Notes: a model not told the origin generated them from the letters alone. A stretch of DNA of 64,000 nt from Planktothrix rubescens CCAP 1459/22 (GCA_904830895.1 LR882958.1:5351501-5415500); one strand, 5' to 3'. Counted from the first letter of the stretch, positions 42,073 to 50,832 are shown. A program made the numbers and translations.

Positions 42073-43773
42073 GTGATTAAAATAACGAATAACCGATGGT
42101 TTCATCCTGGTTTACTATTATTTTGGGTAGGACTAGGAATTTTATTGCGCTTTCTGGGTTTAGGAAATAAATCAGCATCCAGTATTGAAATTTCTACTTT
42201 AGTATTTAGTTTGGGTCACGGACTAAAAACTATTCCTTTAGATCAAATTATTTCAGCAGATATTTTATTATCGCCTTTGCGGTTTGAAACTTCTAGTCAA
42301 CCTGCGGATATTCTTAATCATTTATTGACTGAAAGTAATCATCCCCCCTTATATTTTTTAATCAATCATTTCTGGATGAATTTATTTTCTAATCAGGGAG
42401 AATTAGTTTCCTTAACGGTGGCGCGTGCTCTCAGTTCTATTTTAGGGGTTTTATCAATTCCGGCTATTTTTATTTTAAGTTATTTTGCCTTTAGGTCGCT
42501 GATTTTTGCTCAAATTACCGCCGGATTAATGGCGGTTTCTCCCTACGGAATTTATTTATCACAGGAAGCCAGACATTATACATTAACCATACTTTTTATC
42601 ATCGCATCTTTAGGCTATTTAGTCAAGGCAATTAGAAGTTTAGAGGGAGAAAAATCTTTATCTATGATTCAAGTCATAGGTTGGATTATTGTGAATGGAT
42701 TAGGAATAGCCAGTCACTATTTTTTTATAGTTTTTTTAGGGTCATCAGGGTTAGTTATAGGGGGATTTTGGTTAAAGGATTGGCGAAATAAATTAGGCAT
42801 ATTTAGACCATCTTGGCTGAGGATTTATGGAGTAATTTTAGGAACATTAATCAGTGGATTAGTTTGGATTCCAATTTTACAAAGTATTCCCAATGATCAA
42901 CTCACAGACTGGATAGAAACTCAATTTAAGGGATTAGGATTTATAGAGCCTTTATTTCGGTTATTTGCTTGGTTAATTACCCAAATATTTTTATTACCCG
43001 TCGAAGCAACACCAATAATTATAACTATAATTTCAGCCGTGATTTTATTAACGGTTTTCCTTTGGATTAGTCCGGGTATAATTCAAGGAATTAGGTTAAA
43101 TTTTCAATCCTCCGAAACTCAACTAGAGACTAAAATTTTTTCTGGTGTGTTTATTAGTATTATTTTACTGTTTTTAATTTTAATCTATGGACTCCAAAAG
43201 GATGTATCCCTGGCGGCTAGATATCAATTTGTTAGCTTTCCTGTGTTTATTTTAATTTTGGGTTCCGCATTGGGTATAATTTGGAAAAATCCCACACTTG
43301 CTAATTATTCTTGGGTTTCACTTCCGCCTATTTTGCAAGCGAATGGCAAAAAAATTGTGATTGTCACCTTAATCATGGGATGTTTGGGTGCTTTAACGGT
43401 TGCGGGAAATTATGGGTTTCAAAAATCCCAAAGATCGGATCTTTTAGCAAGTTATATTATTAATCAAGCTAAAACATCTGTGATTATTGCTACAACCCAA
43501 CAAACCCACGCAGAAACTCGATCTTTGATGGGATTAGGATTAGAATTTAAGCGTCAGCAGGCTAAAAATTTACCTGAATTTATGTTAGTGAAAAAAACAG
43601 ATACTCCTTCCCCTACTTTTACAAATGCTTTAACTAAAGTTCAACGTCCCTTTGAGTTATGGGCGGTGAATTTAAAAGATAATACGGATTTTAGTCAATT
43701 CCGGTGTCAACAAGATCCCCGTCCTCAACCTAAATTTAATGGATATAGATATCGACGATATTATTGTCGATAG
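42073..43773 (+). CDS. membrane glycosyltransferase, GT39/ArnT-like
   Basis: A 566-residue membrane protein with about twelve helices. The conserved early loop has SSIEISTLVFSLGHGLK and NHPPLYFLINHFWMNLFSNQ; HPPLYF is a signature of this lipid-linked-sugar-dependent transferase class, and SQEARHYTLTILFII is the second one. The last 120 residues are a soluble external domain ending in Arg/Tyr-rich YRYRRYYCR. It should glycosylate a lipid or protein outside the membrane. The start is GTG at 42073. It lies between the heparinase-like gene (48 bp) and the membrane protein gene (41 bp) and is probably cotranscribed with both. Confidence 0.82.
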   Translation: MIKITNNRWFHPGLLLFWVGLGILLRFLGLGNKSASSIEISTLVFSLGHGLKTIPLDQIISADILLSPLRFETSSQPADILNHLLTESNHPPLYFLINHFWMNLFSNQGELVSLTVARALSSILGVLSIPAIFILSYFAFRSLIFAQITAGLMAVSPYGIYLSQEARHYTLTILFIIASLGYLVKAIRSLEGEKSLSMIQVIGWIIVNGLGIASHYFFIVFLGSSGLVIGGFWLKDWRNKLGIFRPSWLRIYGVILGTLISGLVWIPILQSIPNDQLTDWIETQFKGLGFIEPLFRLFAWLITQIFLLPVEATPIIITIISAVILLTVFLWISPGIIQGIRLNFQSSETQLETKIFSGVFISIILLFLILIYGLQKDVSLAARYQFVSFPVFILILGSALGIIWKNPTLANYSWVSLPPILQANGKKIVIVTLIMGCLGALTVAGNYGFQKSQRSDLLASYIINQAKTSVIIATTQQTHAETRSLMGLGLEFKRQQAKNLPEFMLVKKTDTPSPTFTNALTKVQRPFELWAVNLKDNTDFSQFRCQQDPRPQPKFNGYRYRRYYCR

Positions 43774-43814
43774 TTGGGTTATGATTTGAGGTTGATCAAA
43801 TAGGATAAGTTCAA

Positions 43815-44567
43815 ATGCAATTATCTCTAACCCTGTCTCCGATAAAATTAGCTAAACGCCTAACAATGGGAGTAGGATTTTTTACTTTCACCAGTATTCT
43901 GATACAAATTGGTAGGTTTGGATTTAACTATCGAAAAGATTGGACAGCGATGTTTAATGTTGATCGAGAAATGAATTTACCCACTTGGTTTAGTGCATTT
44001 ATGTTAGCGTTTTGTGCTTGGTTATTGGGGGCGATCGCCTCTGCAAAACAAGCTGAACTTGAACAACAAAACAGCTTAACTGATCCTAATGATAATTCTT
44101 CGGTAAAATATCGTTATTTCCAACAATGGAAATGGTTATCAATTATTTTTTGGTTATTCGCTATTGATGAAGTAGCTACCATTCATGAAATTCTAATTAT
44201 TCCTGATATTGCTAAAGGGTTAAATTTACCACCTTTTTTACGTTCAATGTGGGTAATTCCAGGCATAATTTTAGTCATAGTTTTTCTGCGTAAATACTGG
44301 AAATTTTGGTTACATCTTCCCCGAAAAACCCGTGATCATTTTATTTTAGCAGCATCTTTATATATTGGCGGAGCTTTATTTATGGAAATGGTTGGGAGTG
44401 TGGTGGCGTTTTATTACCATCAACAAAGTCTAATTTATTCATTAGTAGCCATTGTCGAGGAAATCATGGAAATGATGGGAGTAATTGTGTTTATGTATGG
44501 ACTGTTAGTTTATATTCGAGAATGGCAAGAAAAAATTGATCTTGAGATTAAAATTTTGCCACAATAG
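43815..44567 (+). CDS. hypothetical membrane protein, six helices
   Basis: A 250-residue protein with about six membrane helices (for example LTMGVGFFTFTSILIQI, LSIIFWLFAIDEVATIHEIL, YSLVAIVEEIMEMMGVIVFM). Two helices contain acidic or His residues (DEVATIHE, EEIMEMMG), which might bind a metal or proton, but I do not recognise the family. The gene has no strong ribosome binding site before the ATG. It follows the GT39-type gene by 41 bp and is the last gene of that operon; the Uma2 gene starts 40 bp later. Confidence 0.7.
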   Translation: MQLSLTLSPIKLAKRLTMGVGFFTFTSILIQIGRFGFNYRKDWTAMFNVDREMNLPTWFSAFMLAFCAWLLGAIASAKQAELEQQNSLTDPNDNSSVKYRYFQQWKWLSIIFWLFAIDEVATIHEILIIPDIAKGLNLPPFLRSMWVIPGIILVIVFLRKYWKFWLHLPRKTRDHFILAASLYIGGALFMEMVGSVVAFYYHQQSLIYSLVAIVEEIMEMMGVIVFMYGLLVYIREWQEKIDLEIKILPQ

Positions 44568-44607
44568 GCTATATAATAAAAGGATATGATTTAAGTGGGA
44601 GCATAAT

Positions 44608-45195
44608 ATGGTTATGCAAGTGAAACCTCTCCTCTATTCTCCAGAAGAGTATTTCAAACTCGAAGAAACCGCAGAATTTAAACATGAATATCGAGATGGA
44701 GACATTATTCCCATGAGTGGAGGTACAACAAATCATAATCAAATTATAGTGAATCTTTGCGCTCATTTATATTTTGCTCTAAGAAAACAAAATTATCGGG
44801 TATTTACCAGCGATGTCCGTCTATGGATGGCCGAACATCGGTTATACACCTATCCTGATTTAATGGTGATTAAAGGGGATGTTATTTATCACGAAAATCG
44901 CACGGATACGGTTTTAAACCCCTTAGTAATTATAGAAATTTTATCTGAATCAACGGGAAGTTATGATCGCGGAGATAAATTTAAGTATTATCGTTCTATT
45001 CCCGAATTTCAAGAATATATTTTAATCGATCAATATCAATATTCCGTCGAACAATTTGTAAAAACAGAAACGGGAAAATGGCAAGTTAATTTTTATGAGT
45101 CGGCGGATTCTATTTTAACATTAAGCACCCTTGACTTTTCCATCAATTTAACCGATCTCTATGAGCAAGTTAACTTTGAAACCTCAGAAGCATAA
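44608..45195 (+). CDS. Uma2 family (DUF820) protein
   Basis: A 195-residue Uma2 family protein. The N-terminus is standard (YSPEEYFKLEETAEFKHEYR then GDIIPMSGGTTNHNQI). The core is YTYPDLMVIKGD, NPLVIIEILSESTGSYDRGD and KFKYYRSIPEFQEYILID: Asp, Glu and Lys of the PD-(D/E)XK fold are all present. A GGGAG site lies 11 bases before the ATG. This copy is close to the family consensus and looks intact. It is the third of four in the window. It lies just after the glycan operon, but no functional link is implied. Confidence 0.92.
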   Translation: MVMQVKPLLYSPEEYFKLEETAEFKHEYRDGDIIPMSGGTTNHNQIIVNLCAHLYFALRKQNYRVFTSDVRLWMAEHRLYTYPDLMVIKGDVIYHENRTDTVLNPLVIIEILSESTGSYDRGDKFKYYRSIPEFQEYILIDQYQYSVEQFVKTETGKWQVNFYESADSILTLSTLDFSINLTDLYEQVNFETSEA

Positions 45196-45199
45196 AATT

Positions 45200-45793
45200 C
45201 TAACGTCCCATATTCCGTTTCAACTGTTCTAATTCTTCATCCATTTCCCATTGTTTGAATTTCCCTTCTAAGGAATCATTAAAAGAATTAGAACTACCAG
45301 AGGATTTACTCTGATTCCAACCCTGGGTTTCCCTGGAATTTTGAGGGTTTTCTTGAGCTTTTGATTTGCTACGGTTAGCTTCAACTTCTGCGGCTTTAAC
45401 CTTAACTTCTTTGTGACGTTGTTGAACTTGATAATAGACTTCTTTAGATTTTTGAATCCGGTCTTTAACTCCTTGCATTTGTCCCCAAAGTTGATTCCCT
45501 TGACGCAAAAATCCCGCCTCTCGCTCTTGAGCCGCCGCCACTAAATCTAAACGATTGGCTGCTTGTGCTTTTTGTGCCCATTTATGCCATTTTTGGACAT
45601 CTTGAGCCACTTCTAAAATTTCCGCTTGTAGCTTTTTTTCCTTTCGGTTCAACTCAGCAATTAATTTTAAGGTATCCTCCTCCTGTTCCCGCAACTGTTC
45701 TTCTAAAGCTTGCAATTCTAAATGAGGATTATCCTTGAGAAACTCCTCTAACCGAGTCTCTAAAAAATTACTAAAATCTTCAAATAAACCCAT
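45200..45793 (-). CDS. TIGR04376-like coiled-coil protein
   Basis: A 197-residue soluble protein. After a conserved N-terminus (MGLFEDFSNFLETRLEEFLK), residues 25-140 form a long Gln/Glu/Lys coiled coil (EEQLREQEEDTLKLIAELNR), then a Ser/Asn-rich linker and a final helix (KFKQWEMDEELEQLKRNMGR). Length and pattern agree with the cyanobacterial family annotated as TIGR04376, of unknown function; the coiled coil resembles PspA-type proteins only in a general way. It ends 4 bp from the stop of the convergent Uma2 gene. The upstream gap to the GspC-like gene holds a dispersed palindrome. Confidence 0.72.
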   Translation of the reverse strand: MGLFEDFSNFLETRLEEFLKDNPHLELQALEEQLREQEEDTLKLIAELNRKEKKLQAEILEVAQDVQKWHKWAQKAQAANRLDLVAAAQEREAGFLRQGNQLWGQMQGVKDRIQKSKEVYYQVQQRHKEVKVKAAEVEANRSKSKAQENPQNSRETQGWNQSKSSGSSNSFNDSLEGKFKQWEMDEELEQLKRNMGR

Positions 45794-45821
45794 AATTAAA
45801 TATTAAATAGAAAAGAACAGT

Positions 45822-45845
45822 AGAGACGTGCCACGGCGCGTCTCT
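45822..45845. repeat. AGAGACGTGCCACGGCGCGTCTCT palindrome, copy 2
   Basis: An imperfect 24-bp palindrome related to the one at 19559. The outer arms AGAGACG/CGTCTCT match, and the centre has diverged (TGCCACGGCG). It lies between two minus-strand genes. Confidence 0.75.
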
Positions 45846-45872
45846 CTCCCAGGATTAACTGAATTAACCCAT

Positions 45873-47051
45873 TTAGAATTGTTGTCCCACAAAAATTGTT
45901 TTAACCTCCCCATTCCGACGAATAACGGCTTGCTGGTTTACCACTTCCACCAGTGACCAACCACTCGCACCAATGGTTTCACCGACATAAATCCGACGGG
46001 CTACTCCATTAATTTCAAACAGGGCCGCCGAACGATCGCCCAATTCCAGAGTTCCCACCAAGGTATGGGCCGTTATTGGGGCAGGGTTCGCTGCCGTTGG
46101 CTCTTGTGCTGGCGTTTCCGTTACCCCAGGTGAGGGGGGTAATGGAATAGTTGCCGCCGGGACTTCCTGCCGAACTTGAGGAGTTGTGGGAGTAACTTGG
46201 GTCGGTGTAGCGGGTTTAGCCTGGGTTGTGGGGGTTGAAGCTCCTGTTTTTGCAGGAGCTACGGGAGCAGCACCCGAACCTTGTCCACCTGGAACCGCAA
46301 CAGAAGCAGGTGCGGGGGGCTGGGTTTGTTGTCCCTTAGCCAAGTTTTTCATCACCTGTTGAGACAGAGATGCGGTTTGATTAGAGGCATCTTGAATCGC
46401 CCCAGCCACTCGGTTAATAGCTGCGACGAGGTTATTGGTATCCACCACGGGAGCCACGGGAGCCACGGGCGGAGTCCCAGGAACGGGCAGGGTCGGTAGG
46501 GTGGCATTGGCCACGGGAGGAGGTAATAGGGGCAAGCCTAACCCTGTTTGTTGATTCTGTTGTTCAATATTTGTCAGCGATCGCTCAATATAATTGGAAA
46601 ATTGAATATCCGCTTTGGTCTTGGTATCTAATACGCGTTCGGGGGACACCGCCACAGGTTCCGGGGCAAATAAACGCCCTAGCCCTCCCCGGGTCGCCAA
46701 CCATAATAATAGTGTGATAAATAGCGATGAAAACGCCGCAATTAATAGAATCCGATCCAACGAGGGAGAGGGCTTTTTAACACTCGCATCGCGTAATTTG
46801 TCTTTGTCTTCTTCTTCCTCCCGTGGCATCGGGGGTAGAATAATTTGAGGGACTTTAATCGATTTTAGGGAGACAAATTCTGATTTGACCGCTTCCTTGG
46901 GTAGCCGAGATTTTCCCTCGATCGCCCGATCAACATCAGAAAAAAGGTCATCCATCAGTTCATCGGCCCATGCTTCTACCGATATTGGTGCTTTGGCAAT
47001 TGGCACTTGGGAGAATTCCAACCGGGTTTTACTCATTGTTTCTTGAGGCAT
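45873..47051 (-). CDS. single-pass membrane protein with GspC/PilP-like C-terminal domain
   Basis: A 392-residue protein. A cytoplasmic N-terminus (residues 1-95) with VEAWADELMDDLFSDVD is followed by one membrane helix (LDRILLIAAFSSLFITLLLW, about 94-113). A Pro/Ala/Thr/Gln-rich linker (170-320) follows. The C-terminal domain TLVGTLELGDRSAALFEING through RRIYVGETIGASGWSLVEV and QAVIRRNGEVKTIFVGQ resembles the homology region of GspC/PilP proteins, which bind the secretin. A role in type IV pilus or type II-like secretion is inferred, not shown; no other secretion gene is adjacent. The start at 47051 may be replaced by the ATG five codons later. Confidence 0.65.
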   Translation of the reverse strand: MPQETMSKTRLEFSQVPIAKAPISVEAWADELMDDLFSDVDRAIEGKSRLPKEAVKSEFVSLKSIKVPQIILPPMPREEEEDKDKLRDASVKKPSPSLDRILLIAAFSSLFITLLLWLATRGGLGRLFAPEPVAVSPERVLDTKTKADIQFSNYIERSLTNIEQQNQQTGLGLPLLPPPVANATLPTLPVPGTPPVAPVAPVVDTNNLVAAINRVAGAIQDASNQTASLSQQVMKNLAKGQQTQPPAPASVAVPGGQGSGAAPVAPAKTGASTPTTQAKPATPTQVTPTTPQVRQEVPAATIPLPPSPGVTETPAQEPTAANPAPITAHTLVGTLELGDRSAALFEINGVARRIYVGETIGASGWSLVEVVNQQAVIRRNGEVKTIFVGQQF

Positions 47052-47168
47052 TGATCGCTCCTGTTATCTGTAAATCCTTAACCTCGATTTATTGATGATA
47101 CAGCTATTTTATTGATATTTTTATATCATTTCCGACATTTAGCCCATTGTTGAACTAAAAATTAGACT

Positions 47169-47444
47169 TTATTTCTGGGCTAGGATAGCTTTTGCTTGTT
47201 ACCAGAGGGCGTCTAAATTCCTCTAAACTGTATTCCGATAAAGGGCGACCGCAATATTCCTCAACCTTGGATAACCTTTTAATAAAACGATGATTAGTTT
47301 CCTGTAACCCAATATGGGGATCTAAATCATACCAACGGGCTAAATTAATTAAGACAAATAAAATATCCCCTAATTCTGCTGTTTATCCTCAAAAGATAAT
47401 TGGTCAATTTTTTCGGCAAATTCACGAACTTCTAAAGATGGCAT
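47169..47444 (-). pseudogene. scrambled partial copy: antitoxin 5' end joined to mazG 3' end
   Basis: Positions 47161-47380 match the 3' end of mazG (51129-51349) with scattered substitutions and an inserted A near 47216. At about 47380/47381 the match jumps to the 5' part of the VapB-like gene (51022-51083) and continues past its start codon into the gap. Read on the minus strand, 22 antitoxin-like codons run out of frame into mazG and stop. It is therefore a rearranged duplicate of the 50.8-51.9 kb region. No function is expected. The rest of the 47052-47574 gap shows only AT-rich DNA. Confidence 0.88.
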
Positions 47445-47574
47445 AATAACTTACCACAAATAAATATTGATAAATTTCTCCTATTATAGCATTATTTTGA
47501 ATGTTATGCTAAAATAGGTTAAGAAAGTACAGAGTCAGATAGCTATTATTATATACTTTAATCCAGTTTTAATC

Positions 47575-47841
47575 ATGCAAAATTTAACTTTACCCAAACT
47601 TGAAACTTTACCTGAAAATTTTTCCTTAGAAGGGATAATTAGCATTACCTTAATAGAAGGAATTACTATCTTTCGTGCTTCTGAAAAGATTCAAAGTAGA
47701 ATTGAAACTTTACTTGAGAGACAAAAGAAAGCAGTATTAACTCTTGAAGAAGAAAAAGAATTAGATGCTTATGAAGAATTAGATGATTATTTAAGTTTGG
47801 TAAATCGGACGATTCGCAATCTTTATTCAACTCAGATTTAA
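47575..47841 (+). CDS. small helical protein upstream of an HNH endonuclease
   Basis: An 88-residue protein, LETLPENFSLEGIISITLIE then KIQSRIETLLERQKKAVLTL and EEEKELDAYEELDDYLSLVN. The second half (RIETLLER...LT.EEEKELD.YEELD) is a helical pattern often found in small cyanobacterial proteins encoded just before an HNH endonuclease gene. The two ORFs are 22 bp apart on the same strand, so they are cotranscribed. It may be an antitoxin-like or inhibitory partner; this is inference. No strong ribosome binding site is visible. It lies within the accessory island bounded by the mazG copies. Confidence 0.65.
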   Translation: MQNLTLPKLETLPENFSLEGIISITLIEGITIFRASEKIQSRIETLLERQKKAVLTLEEEKELDAYEELDDYLSLVNRTIRNLYSTQI

Positions 47842-47863
47842 CGAAAAATATTATTTTTAATTT

Positions 47864-48310
47864 ATGGATAAAAATACTCCTAAAGAAGTTCGTAAACGAG
47901 CAAAATATTTGTGTGAATATTGTCATGCTTCAGAAAAATGGCAATATGTTCAATTTACGATTGATCATATTATTCCCCTTGATCAAAGTGGGGCAAATTC
48001 TCCTGATAATTTAGCTTTAGCTTGTTTTCATTGTAATCGTAAAAAATCTAATAAAATTACGGCTACCGATCCAGAATCAAATTTAGAAGTTTCTTTATTT
48101 AACCCCCGTTTACATGATTGGAAAAATCACTTTATTTGGTCAAAAGATAAACTCTACATTATTGGCTTAACCTCTATAGGACGCGCTACTGTACAATTGT
48201 TAGAATTAAATAGAAATAGAATTATTGATATTCGTGCTGCTGATTTAATTGCAGAAAGACATCCACCCAGTGACGATCCAATTTTAGCTAATGAAATGTC
48301 ATCAGAATAA
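47864..48310 (+). CDS. HNH endonuclease
   Basis: A 148-residue nuclease with the HNH core near the N-terminus: CEYCHASEKWQYVQFTIDHI (first Cys pair and the Asp-His), then GANSPDNLALACFHCNRKKS (Asn and second Cys pair). All catalytic and zinc-binding residues are in place. The C-terminal 70 residues (FNPRLHDWKNHFIWSKDKLY then IIGLTSIGRATVQLLELNR) are the usual partner segment of this cyanobacterial HNH type. It is cotranscribed with the 88-residue protein gene (22 bp). A defence, mobile-element or toxin role is possible but not shown. It is convergent with the STAND NTPase gene (12 bp). Confidence 0.87.
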   Translation: MDKNTPKEVRKRAKYLCEYCHASEKWQYVQFTIDHIIPLDQSGANSPDNLALACFHCNRKKSNKITATDPESNLEVSLFNPRLHDWKNHFIWSKDKLYIIGLTSIGRATVQLLELNRNRIIDIRAADLIAERHPPSDDPILANEMSSE

Positions 48311-48322
48311 TTATTACACAGA

Positions 48323-49711
48323 TCAGTAATTATTAGATTTTTCTCCTATTGTTCTCACATACTCCCGAAAAAGACAAGATAAATTAAACAAAATGGTATC
48401 GCCTTTGATTTTAGCAACTAAATACCGTTGTTGTAAAGATTTTAAACCATTAATTAAGTCCATTGAGGACAAGTCTAAATGTTGTCTTAAATCTTCTCTG
48501 GAAACAGGTTGCTCAAATTGACTCAATACTAAAACAATTTCCTGTTCAATAGGTGATAATCTATTAAATAGCTGGTTAAAGTGCGATCGCATTTCTTTAG
48601 TAATTACTAAACTATCCTCAGCTAAAAACTCAGCCACATCCCCATCAAAAACATCTTTAATTAAAAGAGCAATATCTTTCAAATACATCGGATTTCCTTG
48701 ATATTTTTCAATCAATTTTAACCCCCTATCCTGATCTTGTTTTAATCCTATCCCTGACAAAATTTCTCCATCCTCTAAACCGGATAATTTTAAAGATTTA
48801 ATCGGATATAATTCCTCATCCAAACATTCCATTTCTGCACATTGTTCTTGACTCATTAAAATTAGATGACTTTGATGTTCTGTTTCTGTGATCAGTTTAA
48901 AAAAGTTTTGATAATCTTGATAAACACTTTGATATTGTCCAGAAAATTCACCCTGGGTAAAAATATTATGAACGTCATCAAGGATAATCAAACATTTTTT
49001 ATCCGTGAAAACATCAAATAATTGTTTTAAGTTGTCATCTATAGTTGCTTTTGATTCTTGGTTACAAGCATTCAATAAATCATTGATCAGTAATTCTAAA
49101 GGTTTGGGATATTTTAAACTTTTCCAAATAATTACTTCAAATTGATCTAAGTTTAAATCAACCCATCTTTTAACTAAAGTCGTTTTCCCTATTCCAGATA
49201 ATCCTAAAACTGAAATCAAACGAATATTATTATCTAATATCCAATTATAAACAGTTTTAAGTTCAGATTCTCTATTATAACAATTTATTATTTTGGGAGC
49301 CAGGGTTAAATCGTTGCTAACTGATTTAGATAAAGCATTATTTAACTTTTCTTGACTATTTTGCTTTGAATTATATAAAATTTCTGGACTATAATTAAAA
49401 TTATGATTACCATTTTGACAAATATTTTGATTTTGAGAGGATGTTATATTTAATCTTTTAAAAGTAGACCTAAAATTAGACTTATTAATATCTTCTCCTA
49501 ATTGTTTGGATAGAATTTCCCATAATTTATAACCCACATCTCTCACCCGACCTTCACTGTGGTTACATTCTTCTGCTATTTCTCTATAAGTTTCATTCTG
49601 CCATACCCCTTTAATTACTGCTTCTTGAAGATTATCTAGGTGTTTTCCTGTTTGTGAAAAAACTAAGTGATCGGCTATTTGTAAAATTTCTGTAATCATC
49701 ATAAAAGCCAT
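48323..49711 (-). CDS. STAND (NB-ARC-like) NTPase without C-terminal repeats
   Basis: A 462-residue signalling ATPase. The N-terminal 95 residues (ADHLVFSQTGKHLDNLQEAV then WQNETYREIAEECNHSEGRV) look like the HTH domain that starts many cyanobacterial NB-ARC and vWA-MoxR-associated proteins. A Ser/Asn-rich linker follows. The ATPase part (about 145-400) has Walker A GLSGIGKTTLV, Walker B CLIILDDVH and a GNPMYLKDIAL motif. It ends with a winged-helix-like region (EQPVSREDLRQHLDLSSMDL). The usual WD40 or TPR sensor repeats are absent, and the gene stops after LFREYVRTIGEKSNNY. It may need a partner or be a natural short form. Three direct repeats lie upstream of the start. Confidence 0.85.
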   Translation of the reverse strand: MAFMMITEILQIADHLVFSQTGKHLDNLQEAVIKGVWQNETYREIAEECNHSEGRVRDVGYKLWEILSKQLGEDINKSNFRSTFKRLNITSSQNQNICQNGNHNFNYSPEILYNSKQNSQEKLNNALSKSVSNDLTLAPKIINCYNRESELKTVYNWILDNNIRLISVLGLSGIGKTTLVKRWVDLNLDQFEVIIWKSLKYPKPLELLINDLLNACNQESKATIDDNLKQLFDVFTDKKCLIILDDVHNIFTQGEFSGQYQSVYQDYQNFFKLITETEHQSHLILMSQEQCAEMECLDEELYPIKSLKLSGLEDGEILSGIGLKQDQDRGLKLIEKYQGNPMYLKDIALLIKDVFDGDVAEFLAEDSLVITKEMRSHFNQLFNRLSPIEQEIVLVLSQFEQPVSREDLRQHLDLSSMDLINGLKSLQQRYLVAKIKGDTILFNLSCLFREYVRTIGEKSNNY

Positions 49712-49743
49712 ATAGAGTAAGAATTATAGACATTATACCTTAA

Positions 49744-49824
49744 TTTAGTCAGGCATTTTACGACAATTCAAGATTTAATCAGAAATATTTATTAATAAAA
49801 GACACGATTTAATCAGACATTTTA
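49744..49824. promoter_or_regulatory. three direct repeats (TTTA.TCAG.CATTTTA) upstream of the STAND gene
   Basis: TTTAGTCAGGCATTTTA (49744-49760), TTTAATCAGAAATATTTA (49774-49791) and TTTAATCAGACATTTTA (49808-49824) are spaced 30 and 34 bp apart, about three helical turns. They start 33 bp upstream of the STAND start codon and look like operator sites, perhaps bound by the protein's own HTH domain. Confidence 0.6.
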
Positions 49825-49868
49825 GTATTGTAGGTAAGATTGATCAGTTGATAGAAAGGATACAGATG

Positions 49869-50007
49869 TAAGCTAACTTGACTAAAATTAAAAGGGCAGT
49901 CCTGCATAAGTAGTGATGCGATTTTATGCAACCGATCTGGATCAGAAGATGAAAGGCAAAAATTATTTAATGCTGCCCAGATGAAAAAGTTAGTTGGAGT
50001 TAGCTTA
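49869..50007 (+). ncRNA. candidate structured RNA with nested inverted repeats
   Basis: Three pairs nest in order: TAAGCTAACT (49869-49878) with AGTTAGCTTA (49998-50007), GGGCAG (49894-49899) with CTGCCC (49973-49978), and TGCATAA (49903-49909) with TTATGCA (49924-49930). The unit ends 26 bases before the start of the secreted-protein gene and could be its leader or an independent RNA. No reverse transcriptase or transposase gene lies nearby. Confidence 0.35.
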
Positions 50008-50033
50008 TTTCTGTAATAATTTTAGGAGAGTTG

Positions 50034-50453
50034 ATGAAAACTACTTTTTCCTGGTTATCTTCGTATTTTCTATTAACTGGTTTAGCCATCTCTGGAATAA
50101 CTTTTTTAGGAGAAGTTCGTCCAGCATCTGCCTGTACAGGTTTTTGGGGTCGTATGGATCCAACCTGTGACCATGGAGGAATAACAAATCCGGTACATAT
50201 GACTACTCAAGACTTTAAAATTTGCAATAAGACGGAAAATAGCATTAGTTTTACGCTTAACGGTTCATTGGAGGCACCATTGCGTGTTGGTTACTGTAGA
50301 ACCTATACAAATGTTATATTACCTGGAAATGTTGCTTTTGATGCTTCTTATGCTGATGGTTATCAAGAGTCTAGCTATGGTTTGGATGATGAAAAAAACT
50401 ATTCATTCAAACTTAATAATCAAGGAAGTGGCATAGATCTCTTTGCAGATTAG
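50034..50453 (+). CDS. small secreted protein of unknown function
   Basis: A 139-residue protein with a signal peptide (KTTFSWLSSYFLLTGLAISG, cleavage near PASA). The mature part starts CTGFWGRMDPTCDHGG and contains about five Cys residues that may form disulphides; its second half is rich in Asn, Ser and Tyr and probably beta-rich (KICNKTENSISFTLNGSLEA). I do not recognise a family. I use the ATG at 50034, with AGGAGAG 6 bases upstream; a TTG directly before it is less likely. It lies after a possible structured leader in the island bounded by the two mazG copies. Confidence 0.7.
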   Translation: MKTTFSWLSSYFLLTGLAISGITFLGEVRPASACTGFWGRMDPTCDHGGITNPVHMTTQDFKICNKTENSISFTLNGSLEAPLRVGYCRTYTNVILPGNVAFDASYADGYQESSYGLDDEKNYSFKLNNQGSGIDLFAD

Positions 50454-50766
50454 ATGACTTCTGTTAACAATCGTAAAGATTCTGGTCAGGGGAGGGGCGG
50501 TAGTCTGAATGAATTATAAAAGTCTCTCCCAAGCATTTCTTATCATTTGATTTTAGTTGATAATATCCTCAGACAGAAAAAGTATTGGTTTAACCATTTA
50601 CTTAAAAATCGGACGCACCCTACGGAGAATTAAGCTGTAATTATCGTAAGTCTAAAAACTCCCTATCCAATAAATTATAATCTTTAAAATTCTTGATTTT
50701 CTATTTCTAAACAAAGTTTACTCTTAATCTCTTTCTTAGTGTCTTCGTGCCTTTGTGGTTCTTTAT
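50454..50766. other. gap with no gene
   Basis: No coding sequence is evident. Near 50738-50762 the text GTGTCTTCGTGCCTTTGTGG resembles a dispersed sequence (CTTCGTG.CTTTGTGG) seen in many bacterial gaps. The right end borders the PIN remnant. Confidence 0.5.
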
Positions 50767-50832
50767 TTATTGCTCACTAAAATCAACTAAAGCATAAAGA
50801 GGAGTTGTATCAGCAATAACCGCTTTAATCAT
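50767..50832 (-). pseudogene. 5' stub of a PIN-domain toxin gene
   Basis: 21 codons, MIKAVIADTTPLYALVDFSE plus one more residue, then TAA. A.DT.PLYAL.D is the start of a VapC-like PIN toxin and includes its first Asp. The ATG overlaps the stop of the upstream antitoxin gene (ATGA), the normal coupling. The rest of the toxin is missing, so it should be inactive. Confidence 0.8.

Noticed and set aside
49869-50007. Retron-like RNA (long inverted repeat ends)
   Set aside because: No reverse transcriptase gene lies nearby and the fold is not the msr-msd type as far as I can see; it is kept only as a candidate structured RNA.
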